From Bifidobacterium samirii (GTDB lineage: Bacteria > Actinomycetota > Actinomycetes > Actinomycetales > Bifidobacteriaceae): DNA of 64,000 bases. The notes under the pieces were generated by a model, which saw only the letters and a list, made by a program, of their open reading frames with translations, had not been told where the DNA came from and ran no database searches. Below are positions 57,024 through 64,000 of the stretch, one piece after another; within the stretch, counting starts at the first letter, position 1; the number at the start of each line of letters is the position of its first letter. The translations under genes and the position numbers were made by a program. The stretch lies in the NCBI RefSeq assembly GCF_003952945.1, contig NZ_QXGK01000010.1, positions 20,381 through 84,380 on the forward strand. The letters run 5' to 3'.

Positions 57024-58698
57024 CCGCAGCCTCCCGTCGGTCGTCGCCGGCCCCGTCGGCCCACCCGACGACGCACAGATCGTCGGACGCCTCGCCGGCG
57101 AACCGCATCGGCAGGAAGTCGGGCATGGGCTCGCCGGCGGACGGATCGCGCGGCAGGGCGAGCAGGAAGCAGGTGCCGTCGCCGGGGCGCGAGCGCACGT
57201 CGAGCGTGCCGTGGTGGAGGCGCGCGTCGGCGAGCGCGATGGACAGTCCGAGTCCGGTGCCGCCGGTGACGCGCGAGCGGGACGGGTCGGCGCGCCAGAA
57301 CCGGTCGAACACGTGCGCGCACTGGTCGGCGCCCATGCCGACGCCGTGGTCGCGCACGCCGATCACGACGGCGGCGTCGCCGGCCGCGATACGCACGTCG
57401 ATGGGATGTCCGTCGGCGAAGTCGATCGCGTTGGCGAGCAGGTTGCGCACGATGCGTTCGATGCGGCGTTCGTCGGCGCGCACGATCGCCGGCCCGGCGG
57501 GCAGGTTGACGCGGATCGGCACGTCCTTGGCGTCGGCGAGCGCGCGCAGCTGCGCGACGGCGCGGCCGACCGTGTCGCGCAGGTCGGCGTCGGTCAGGTC
57601 GGTCGTCGCGTAGCCGGCGTCGTAGCGGGAGATTTCGAGCAGGTCGGCGAGCATGTCCTGGAAGCGTTCGATCTGGCCGGACAGGAGTTCGATGGTGCGG
57701 CGGGTGGTCGGATCGTAGTCGTCGATGCGGGCGGCGAGCAGGTCGGACGCCATGCGCATCGTCGTGACGGGCGTGCGCAGCTCGTGGCTGACGTCGGAGA
57801 CGAAGCGCCGCTGCATCGCCTCGGCCGCTTCGAGTTCGGCGATCTTGCGGTCGAGCGAGTCGGCCATGTCGTTGAACGAGCGTTGCAGGGTGCCGATCTC
57901 GTCGTCGCGGTCGATGCCGACGCGCGCGTCGAGGTCGCCGCCGGCGAGCGTCGCGGCGGCGTCGGCGACGTGTTCGACGGGGCCGACGATGCCGCGCAGT
58001 GCGAGCCATACCATCAGGCCGGCGCTCATGCTGAGCAGGATGGCGACGAGCATCAGGTTCGTCTGGATGCGTTCCAGCGCCGTCTGCTCGTTCTCGTACG
58101 TGTACAGGGCGAAGATGTCGAGGTCGCCGGCCGCAGGGAACCGGACGGCCGCGCCAAGCATCGCGCCCGGCGCGCTGATGCCGTCGCCGTTGGCGTCGAG
58201 TTCGACCGGCTGGTAGGAGACGCCGGCGTCCGTGTCGCCGGCCGCGGTGCCGGCCACGGCCTTGCGGATCGCGTCGGATACGAGGTATTCGTAGGTGATG
58301 TCGGTGGAGACGGGGATGAGGGTGCGCCCGCCGGCGTCGCGGCTCCAGATGTAGAAGCCGATGCGGTTCGACGCGCCCTTGCCCTGCATCGCGGCGGCCA
58401 GGTCGTTGACGATCCGCTGGCATGCGGCGGTGTCGGACGCATCCGTCCCGTCGAGGGTGAGCTGCGCGTCCTCGAGTTGGGCGGAGAAGTCGGCGTGAGC
58501 CTCCTGCGTGACCTGGGCGAGCAGGGACGCGCGCACCGCCGCCATCGACGCGGCGGCGAACACGACGGCCATGGCGAGCGACACGGTGACGACGGTCAGC
58601 ACGGTGCGCGCCTGCAGCGAGCGCCGCACCCGGTCCAGGGCGAGCCGGTAGAGGCGCGGCGGGCGGATGGATCGCAGGAGCCGTATGGTATCGCTCAT
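57016..58698 (-). CDS. mtrB: MtrB sensor histidine kinase
   Basis: A 560-residue two-helix sensor kinase: membrane segment at about residues 35-60, extracytoplasmic sensing domain to about 200, second helix at about 215-235, a HAMP domain (GIVGPVEHVADAAATLAGGDLDARV), then FVSDVSHELRTPVTTMRMA with the phosphorylated His and the ATPase boxes RNLLANAIDFADG, GVGMGADQ and GTGLGLSIA. It controls cell-wall and division genes with MtrA in actinobacteria. Starts at 58698 in a 4-bp ATGA overlap with mtrA and overlaps lpqB. Confidence 0.94.
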   Translation of the reverse strand: MSDTIRLLRSIRPPRLYRLALDRVRRSLQARTVLTVVTVSLAMAVVFAAASMAAVRASLLAQVTQEAHADFSAQLEDAQLTLDGTDASDTAACQRIVNDLAAAMQGKGASNRIGFYIWSRDAGGRTLIPVSTDITYEYLVSDAIRKAVAGTAAGDTDAGVSYQPVELDANGDGISAPGAMLGAAVRFPAAGDLDIFALYTYENEQTALERIQTNLMLVAILLSMSAGLMVWLALRGIVGPVEHVADAAATLAGGDLDARVGIDRDDEIGTLQRSFNDMADSLDRKIAELEAAEAMQRRFVSDVSHELRTPVTTMRMASDLLAARIDDYDPTTRRTIELLSGQIERFQDMLADLLEISRYDAGYATTDLTDADLRDTVGRAVAQLRALADAKDVPIRVNLPAGPAIVRADERRIERIVRNLLANAIDFADGHPIDVRIAAGDAAVVIGVRDHGVGMGADQCAHVFDRFWRADPSRSRVTGGTGLGLSIALADARLHHGTLDVRSRPGDGTCFLLALPRDPSAGEPMPDFLPMRFAGEASDDLCVVGWADGAGDDRREAADA

Positions 58699-59585
58699 GA
58701 CTGCGGGGTGACGAACCGGTAGCCGATGCCGCGCACGGTGGTGACGATCGCCGGATGCTCCGGATCATCCTCGACCTTGGCGCGCAGGCGTTGGATGTGC
58801 ACGTTGACGAGGCGCGTGTCGCCGGTGTCCTCGTAGCCCCATACGCGGCGCAGCAGGTCGGGGCGTCCGATGGCCTCGCCGGCGCGCGACGCGAGTTCGG
58901 CGAGCAGTTCGAATTCCATCGGCGTGAGCGCGAGTTCACGGCCGCGTTTGACGGCGGTGTGCGCACGACGGTCGATGACGATGACTCCACGTTCGATGCG
59001 TTCGGGGCGGCCATCGGTTCCGCTGCGGCCGTCGCTCCCGATGCGGCCGGCCGATCCGGCGGCGTCGGCCGATGCCGCGGCGCCGGAGTCCGTGGCATCG
59101 GTACCGGGGACGACGGCTTCGTCGCCGGCCGTCCCCCATCCGGCGCCCGGCGCGGCGTACGCGACGCCGTAGGGCGCGGCGATGCGGAATCGTGCGCGGA
59201 TGCGGGCCAGCAGTTCGGCGGTGCGGAACGGCTTGGCCACGTAGTCGTCGGCGCCGGCTTCGAGTCCGGCGACCACGTCGATCGTGTCCGACTTGGCGGT
59301 GAGCATGATGATCGGCACGTTGGAGCCGCGACGGATCTCGCGTGCCACGCCCACGCCGTCGAGGCCGGGCAGCATCACGTCGAGCAGGATCAGGTCGGGG
59401 CGCAGCGTGGACGCCAGTTCGACCGCGCGCAGGCCGTCCTGACAGACGACGGCGCGCAGTCCTTCGCTTTCCAGCACGATCGACAGCATCTCGCCCAGCG
59501 CGGGGTCGTCGTCGACGATCAGGATCGTCTTCGTCGGCGCACCCGCGTCGGCTTGCCCGTGGCCCTGCACCCGGTCCTGCATCAT
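58695..59585 (-). CDS. mtrA: MtrA response regulator with extended linker
   Basis: A 296-residue OmpR/PhoB-type regulator. The receiver domain has DDD acidic pocket (ILIVDDDPALGEML), phosphoacceptor D69 (LILLDVMLPGLDG) and K98 (LTAKSD). A C-terminal winged helix follows (LALTPMEFELLAELASRAGEAIGRPDLLRRVWGYE...RLRAKVED...VRGIGYRF). Between the two there are about 60 extra residues of Ala/Gly/Ser/Asp-rich linker, so it is longer than the usual 225 residues. The ATG at 59585 (another at 59582) follows GAAGGAG. First gene of the mtrA-mtrB-lpqB operon. Confidence 0.94.
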   Translation of the reverse strand: MMQDRVQGHGQADAGAPTKTILIVDDDPALGEMLSIVLESEGLRAVVCQDGLRAVELASTLRPDLILLDVMLPGLDGVGVAREIRRGSNVPIIMLTAKSDTIDVVAGLEAGADDYVAKPFRTAELLARIRARFRIAAPYGVAYAAPGAGWGTAGDEAVVPGTDATDSGAAASADAAGSAGRIGSDGRSGTDGRPERIERGVIVIDRRAHTAVKRGRELALTPMEFELLAELASRAGEAIGRPDLLRRVWGYEDTGDTRLVNVHIQRLRAKVEDDPEHPAIVTTVRGIGYRFVTPQS

Positions 59586-59675
59586 CGCCCGCTCCTTCGT
59601 CGTTTCCGTCAGCCTTCACATCCTATCAACAGCCGCGCGGGCGACGGTCATGCGTCTGCAACGTCCCGATCTCCG

Positions 59676-61061
59676 CTACCGGCCCGGCTTCCCGTCGTCC
59701 TCTCCGTGCAGGATCGCGCGGATCCGCTCCAGCCGCGGCCCCACCTCGCGCTCGTAGCCGCGGTCGTTGGGATGGTAGTATTCGCGGCCGCGCAGCTCCT
59801 CGGGCAGGTATTCCTGCGGGGCGACCGCGCCCGGCCAGTCGTGCGCGTACCGGTACCCCTCGTGGTTGCCCCACTCCTTCATGAGCTTGGTGGGCGCGTT
59901 CTTCAGATGCGCCGGCACCTGGCCGATTGCGCCCGAATCCACGTCGGCGAGCGCCTGGTTGATCGCGTTGTAGCTGGCGTTGGATTTGGGTGCGGTGGCG
60001 ACGGCGATGGCCGCTTCGGCGAGGATGATGCGCGCTTCGGGCATGCCGATGAGCGCGACCGCCTGCGCTGCGGCGACGGTGACCTGGAGGATCTGCGGCG
60101 CCGCCATGCCGACCTCTTCGGCGGCGGCGATCATGATGCGCCGGGCGATGAACCGCGGGTCCTCGCCGGCGCGGATCATGCGGGCGAGGTAGTGGACGGT
60201 CGCGTCGGGGTCGGAGCCGCGCATGGATTTGATGAACGCGGAGATGACGTCGTAGTGGTCGTCGCCGTCCTTGTCGTAGCGGATGGTGGCGGCGTCCATG
60301 ACGGTGGCGACGGTGTCGGCGGTGATGATGGGCCGGCGGGCGCCTTTGCGGCGCGCCTGGTCGCCGGTGGCCGCGCCGGCGGCCGCTTCGAGGATGGTGA
60401 GGGTCTTGCGCGCGTCGCCGCCGGCGAGCCGGACGATCTCGTCGACGGCGTCGTCGGTGATGCGCACCTCGTTCTTCAGTCCGTGGTCGCTGGCGACGGC
60501 TCGTTCGACGAGGGTCTTGAGGTCGGCGGGTTCGAGCGGTTCGAGCTTGACGACGACGGACCGGCTGAGCAGCGGTTTGATGACGGAGAAGCTGGGGTTT
60601 TCGGTGGTGGCGCCGATGAACGTGACGTCGCGGTTCTCGACGGCGGGCAGGAGCGCGTCCTGCTGGGATTTGGAGAAGCGGTGCACCTCGTCGATGAACA
60701 GGACGGTTTCGCGGCCGTCGCGCACGAGCCGGCGGCGGGCGCGGTCGAGCACGTCGCGCACGTCCTTGACGCCGGACGTGACGGCGGACAGTTCCTCGAA
60801 CACGCGTCCGGACTGGCTGGCGACGATCGTGGCGAGCGTGGTCTTGCCGACGCCGGGGGGTCCGAACAGGATGACGGAGCTGGGTGCGGTCAGCGACGCC
60901 GACGCGGGGTTGGCGAGCCGGCGCAGCGGGCTGCCCTCCCCCAGCACGCGGCTCTGGCCGACGACGTCGTCGACGCTCGTCGGCCGCATGCGTACGGCGA
61001 GCGGGCGCGTGGTGCGCTCGTCGCCGTCCCCGTTCGCCTCGAACAGGTCGGGTTCGTCCAT
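59676..61061 (-). CDS. rarA: Replication-associated recombination protein A
   Basis: A 461-residue AAA ATPase (MgsA/RarA) that acts at stalled replication forks. Walker A is FGPPGVGKTT, Walker B LFIDEVHRF and sensor 1 GATTENPSF. SSRxxVVKLEPL-like SRSVVVKLEPLEP follows, and the C-terminal tetramerisation domain has SAFIKSMRGSDPDATVHYLARMI and the LKNAPTKLMKEWG region. ATG 61061 follows GAGGGGAGG. Confidence 0.96.
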   Translation of the reverse strand: MDEPDLFEANGDGDERTTRPLAVRMRPTSVDDVVGQSRVLGEGSPLRRLANPASASLTAPSSVILFGPPGVGKTTLATIVASQSGRVFEELSAVTSGVKDVRDVLDRARRRLVRDGRETVLFIDEVHRFSKSQQDALLPAVENRDVTFIGATTENPSFSVIKPLLSRSVVVKLEPLEPADLKTLVERAVASDHGLKNEVRITDDAVDEIVRLAGGDARKTLTILEAAAGAATGDQARRKGARRPIITADTVATVMDAATIRYDKDGDDHYDVISAFIKSMRGSDPDATVHYLARMIRAGEDPRFIARRIMIAAAEEVGMAAPQILQVTVAAAQAVALIGMPEARIILAEAAIAVATAPKSNASYNAINQALADVDSGAIGQVPAHLKNAPTKLMKEWGNHEGYRYAHDWPGAVAPQEYLPEELRGREYYHPNDRGYEREVGPRLERIRAILHGEDDGKPGR

Positions 61062-61114
61062 GGTTCCTCCCCTCATGTCCCGTCAATGTCGTCGGATCGT
61101 CGCCGGCGACCCGC

Positions 61115-61212
61115 GGCACGCCCGGGTTGCGTGTACAGAACGGCGGTTATTGTCCGACACGCCGTCCCCTGATCACGCAACCGCCGTTCCGTATGACCAA
61201 TCCGGGCGTGTC
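61115..61212. repeat. 98-bp imperfect palindrome, family A copy 3
   Basis: Located between rarA and the helicase gene. The ends GGCACGCCCGG and CCGGGCGTGTC are inverted. The inner arms GAACGGCGGTT and AACCGCCGTTC are perfect. It is homologous to 31269-31366 and 31464-31560 although 30 kb away. Confidence 0.82.
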
Positions 61213-61272
61213 GTGGGGTGCCGACGGCTGATGGCCGCCGGCACCCCACGACACGACACGCCAAACCCGGCG

Positions 61273-63831
61273 TCAGTCGCCGACGCGGTAGTCGACGAAT
61301 ACGACCTCGCCGTTCTCCTGGGTCGCGTCGAGGTCGACGACGCCGGTGATCGACCAGTCGTGGTCGCCGTCGGAGTCGTCGATGATCTGGCGCACCTTCC
61401 ACACATGCTCCTTCCTCTCCAGCGAGTCGTCGAGGATGAACAGCTTGCCGGAGCGGGCGGCCGCGTCGATGCCCACGTATTCGTGCGCGTCATAGTAGTC
61501 GTCGAGCGCGTCCTCCCATTCATGCACGCCGTAGCCCCAGTCCTTGTCGAGGGCGCCGAGCTCCTCGGGCCTGTCGAGGTCCATGAGCTGGATGCGGCGG
61601 AACATCGCGTTGCGTACGAGCACGATGAGGCCGCGCCGGTCCTCGACGACCGCGTCGGGCGTGCCGGGCGCGGCGAGGTTGGCGGCCGCGGCCGACGCGT
61701 CCGCCGACCCGCCGGCGGACTCCCATTCGTCGACGAGGCTGGAGTCGATGGACCGGACGACGACGCGCAGCCACGAGATGATGTCGCGCAGGCGTTCGTC
61801 GCGCTTCTCGACGGGCACGGTGCGCGCAAGCGACCGGTATGCGTCGGACAGGTAGCGCAGCAGCGTGCCTTCGGACCGGGCGATGTTGTAGCGGGCGATG
61901 TAGCCGGTGAAGTCGGAGGCGGTCTCGACCATGTCGCGGATCACGGACTTGGGGCTCAGCCAGTAGTCGTTGGCCCACGGCACGTCGCGCCGGTACTGGG
62001 CGAACGCGGCGTCGAGCATGTCCTCGAGCGGCTTGGGGTAGGTGATCTCCTGGAGGCGGTCCATGCGCTCGTCGTAGTCGAGCCCCTCCTCCTTCATCGC
62101 GGCCATGGCCGCGTCGCGCGCCTGGCGTTCCTGCGCCTTGAGGACCTGCTTGGGGTCTTCGAGCGTGGCTTCGACCATGGAGATCACGTCGAGCGCGTAC
62201 GTGTCGGATTCGGGGTCGAGCAGTTCGAGCGCGGCGAGCAGGAACGGCGAGAGCGGCTGGTCGAGCGCGAAGTCGTCGGGCACGTCCACGTCGAGGAAGT
62301 AGTCGCGGCCGCCGTCCTCGTACTCCTCCACTTCGATGACGTGCGTGTCGAAGAGGGTGGTGAAGATCTCGTCGGCGCGCGCGTGCAGCTGCTCCTTCTG
62401 GTCGGGCGTCTGCGCCGAGTCGTCGATGAGCCGGTCGACGCGCAGGCGTGCGTCGCCGCCCTGCGCGACCTCGTTGAGGACCATCGCATGCGTGATCTTC
62501 ATGTGCGGCACGAGCGTTTCGGGAGCGGCGTCGATGAGCTTGTCGAACGTGCCCTGATTCCAGGCGACGAATCCTTCGGGCGCCTTCTTGCGCTTGACCT
62601 TCTTGAGTTTCTTCGGATCGTTGCCGGCCTTGGCGACGGCCTTGGCGTTCTCGATCTCGAATTCGGGCGCCTCGGCGATGACGAGGCCTTCGGTGTCGAA
62701 TCCCATGCGGCCGGCGCGGCCGGCGATCTGGTGGAATTCGCGGGCGCGCAGCTTGCGCGTCTTCGATCCGTCGAATTTGGTGAGCGCGGTGAGCACGACG
62801 GAGTGGATCGGCACGTTGATGCCGACGCCGAGCGTGTCGGTGCCGCAGATGACGGGCAGCAGGCCCTGCTGGGCGAGCTGTTCGACGAGCCGGCGGTAGC
62901 GCGGCAGCATGCCGGCGTGGTGGATGCCGACGCCGGTGCGCAAGAGTCGCTGCAGGATCTTGCCGAATCCGGTGGTGAATTTGACGCCCTTGATCGCCTC
63001 GGCGATCGCGGCGCGCTGCTCCTTGCTGGACACGCCGGTCGAGGCGAGCGCCTGCGCGGTGTCGAGCGCGGCGTCCTGGGAGAAGTGGACGACGTAGATC
63101 GGCGTGGATCCTTCGCGGAAGGCGAGTTCGACGGTCTTCTCGAGCGGGTCGAGCGTGTACTCGTAGGTGAGCGGGACGGGTCGGGGCGCGTCGGCGATCA
63201 CGTCGACGTCGCTGCCGGTCATGTCCTCGAGCCGGTCGGCGATCGAGTCGACGTTGCCGAGCGTGGCGCTCATAAGGAGGAACTGGGTGCGCGGAAGGGT
63301 GAGCAGCGGCACCTGCCACGCCCAGCCGCGTTCGGGGTCGCCGTAGTAGTGGAATTCGTCCATGGCGACGCAGCCGACATCGGCGCGCCGGCCTTCGCGC
63401 AGCGCCTGGTTGGCGAGGATCTCGGCGGTGCAGCAGATGATGGGCGCGTCGGCGTTGATGCGCGTGTCGCCGGTGATCATGCCCACGTTGTCGCGGCCGA
63501 ACACGTCGACGAGGTCGAAGAACTTCTCGGAGACGAGCGCCTTGATGGGCGCCGTGTAGTAGGAGCGGCGGCCGGTGCACAGGGCGGCGAAGTGCATGCC
63601 GAGCGCGACGAGCGACTTGCCGCTTCCGGTGGGCGTGTTGAGGATGACGTGGTCGCCGGCGAGCAGGTCCATGATGGCCTCCTCCTGATGGGGCCATGGT
63701 TCGACGCCCTTGACGTCGGCCACCCAGCCGAAGAAGCGCTCGTAGATCTCGTCGGTGCCGATGTTGCGCGCGCCGTCGTCCCATGCCGGCGCCAGAGCCC
63801 CCAGGGAGCCGTAGTGTTCGTTGTCTGCCAT
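61273..63831 (-). CDS. Ski2-like DEAD/DEAH-box helicase (DUF3516 family)
   Basis: An 852-residue superfamily 2 helicase. Q/Walker A LNTPTGSGKSLVALG, DExH box VAMDEFHYYGD, SAT (LLMSATLGNVD), the ATP site GRAGRMGFD and the C-terminal DUF3516 domain are visible. Actinobacteria carry this Ski2-like protein, thought to work on RNA. ATG 63831 has GGAGGG; a TAGACT -10 lies close upstream (63842-63847). No partner in the neighbourhood. Confidence 0.93.
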   Translation of the reverse strand: MADNEHYGSLGALAPAWDDGARNIGTDEIYERFFGWVADVKGVEPWPHQEEAIMDLLAGDHVILNTPTGSGKSLVALGMHFAALCTGRRSYYTAPIKALVSEKFFDLVDVFGRDNVGMITGDTRINADAPIICCTAEILANQALREGRRADVGCVAMDEFHYYGDPERGWAWQVPLLTLPRTQFLLMSATLGNVDSIADRLEDMTGSDVDVIADAPRPVPLTYEYTLDPLEKTVELAFREGSTPIYVVHFSQDAALDTAQALASTGVSSKEQRAAIAEAIKGVKFTTGFGKILQRLLRTGVGIHHAGMLPRYRRLVEQLAQQGLLPVICGTDTLGVGINVPIHSVVLTALTKFDGSKTRKLRAREFHQIAGRAGRMGFDTEGLVIAEAPEFEIENAKAVAKAGNDPKKLKKVKRKKAPEGFVAWNQGTFDKLIDAAPETLVPHMKITHAMVLNEVAQGGDARLRVDRLIDDSAQTPDQKEQLHARADEIFTTLFDTHVIEVEEYEDGGRDYFLDVDVPDDFALDQPLSPFLLAALELLDPESDTYALDVISMVEATLEDPKQVLKAQERQARDAAMAAMKEEGLDYDERMDRLQEITYPKPLEDMLDAAFAQYRRDVPWANDYWLSPKSVIRDMVETASDFTGYIARYNIARSEGTLLRYLSDAYRSLARTVPVEKRDERLRDIISWLRVVVRSIDSSLVDEWESAGGSADASAAAANLAAPGTPDAVVEDRRGLIVLVRNAMFRRIQLMDLDRPEELGALDKDWGYGVHEWEDALDDYYDAHEYVGIDAAARSGKLFILDDSLERKEHVWKVRQIIDDSDGDHDWSITGVVDLDATQENGEVVFVDYRVGD

Positions 63832-64000
63832 AATGCCCTCCAGTCTACCCGCTGCCGTCCCGCCGCATCCGGCTCGACGTGCCTCACGTTTTTTGAGCGC
63901 GTAGGGTGTGGTGGTGCCTCATCGGGAATGAGCGCGAACGGTATCGGTCCTGTTTGGCTTGTCTTATGGAAGACAGGATCAGCATGGCGACGAAGCGGCA
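63832..64000 (+). other. Intergenic region and possible 5' end of the next gene
   Basis: Up to 63965 only a TAGACT-like box on the minus strand is visible. From 63966 an ATG opens a frame MEDRISMATKR that runs off the window. A small inverted repeat (TCCTGT...ACAGGA) surrounds the start. Too short to identify. Confidence 0.25.

Overview
The window is high-GC actinobacterial chromosome and fits Bifidobacterium. Indicators are an MtrA-MtrB-LpqB cassette, polyphosphate glucokinase, actinobacterial membrane proteins of the DUF3043 and DUF4191 types, a DUF3516-type Ski2-like helicase, a long acidic LigA, riboswitch-controlled group I ECF vitamin transporters with fused A-A-T subunits, and several genes whose -10 box sits only 6-8 bases before the start codon (likely leaderless). 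All calls come from reading the sequence; no database search was run.

Layout. 1-8.5 kb holds transporters: a MacB-type permease (cut by the window edge) with its ATPase; a TPP-riboswitch YkoE-type thiamine/HMP ECF transporter; and a three-gene ABC exporter with a peptidoglycan-binding-like adaptor. 8.6-10.9 kb holds an overlapping AAA ATPase/TOPRIM nuclease pair behind an AT-rich promoter, a candidate phage-defence module. 11-19 kb is mostly housekeeping (M20 dipeptidase, DUF3043, dihydrolipoyl dehydrogenase, DUF4191, glutamine synthetase) plus a PIN/HTH toxin-antitoxin pair. 19-27 kb holds Mrp, LigA and a very large protein of unknown function. 27-31.2 kb pairs a polytopic GT-C-like membrane protein with an arylsulfate sulfotransferase-like protein.

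32.4-43.5 kb is a lower-GC defence island: hsdR, hsdM, a 35-codon coupled ORF and an expressed hsdS on the minus strand, with two silent hsdS alleles on the plus strand. Between the alleles lie a tyrosine recombinase and an AbiEi/AbiEii toxin-antitoxin pair. All three hsdS copies share a near-identical central repeat of about 137 bp and a 17-base N-terminal box. The arrangement is that of a phase-variable Type I restriction-modification system in which inversion swaps target-recognition domains.

43.5-64 kb returns to core genome: aminotransferase, polyphosphate glucokinase, glycosyltransferase, an FMN-riboswitch RibU with a fused ECF A-A-T protein, amidohydrolase, nitroreductase, a DUF4391-like protein, an MFS exporter, lpqB-mtrB-mtrA, rarA and the DUF3516-type helicase. 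Intergenic gaps carry three families of imperfect palindromic repeats (98-bp elements at 31.3, 31.5 and 61.1 kb; four-arm elements at 53.1 and 54.1 kb; a 62-bp tandem repeat at 44.9 kb). No tRNA, rRNA, CRISPR array or insertion-sequence transposase was recognised.
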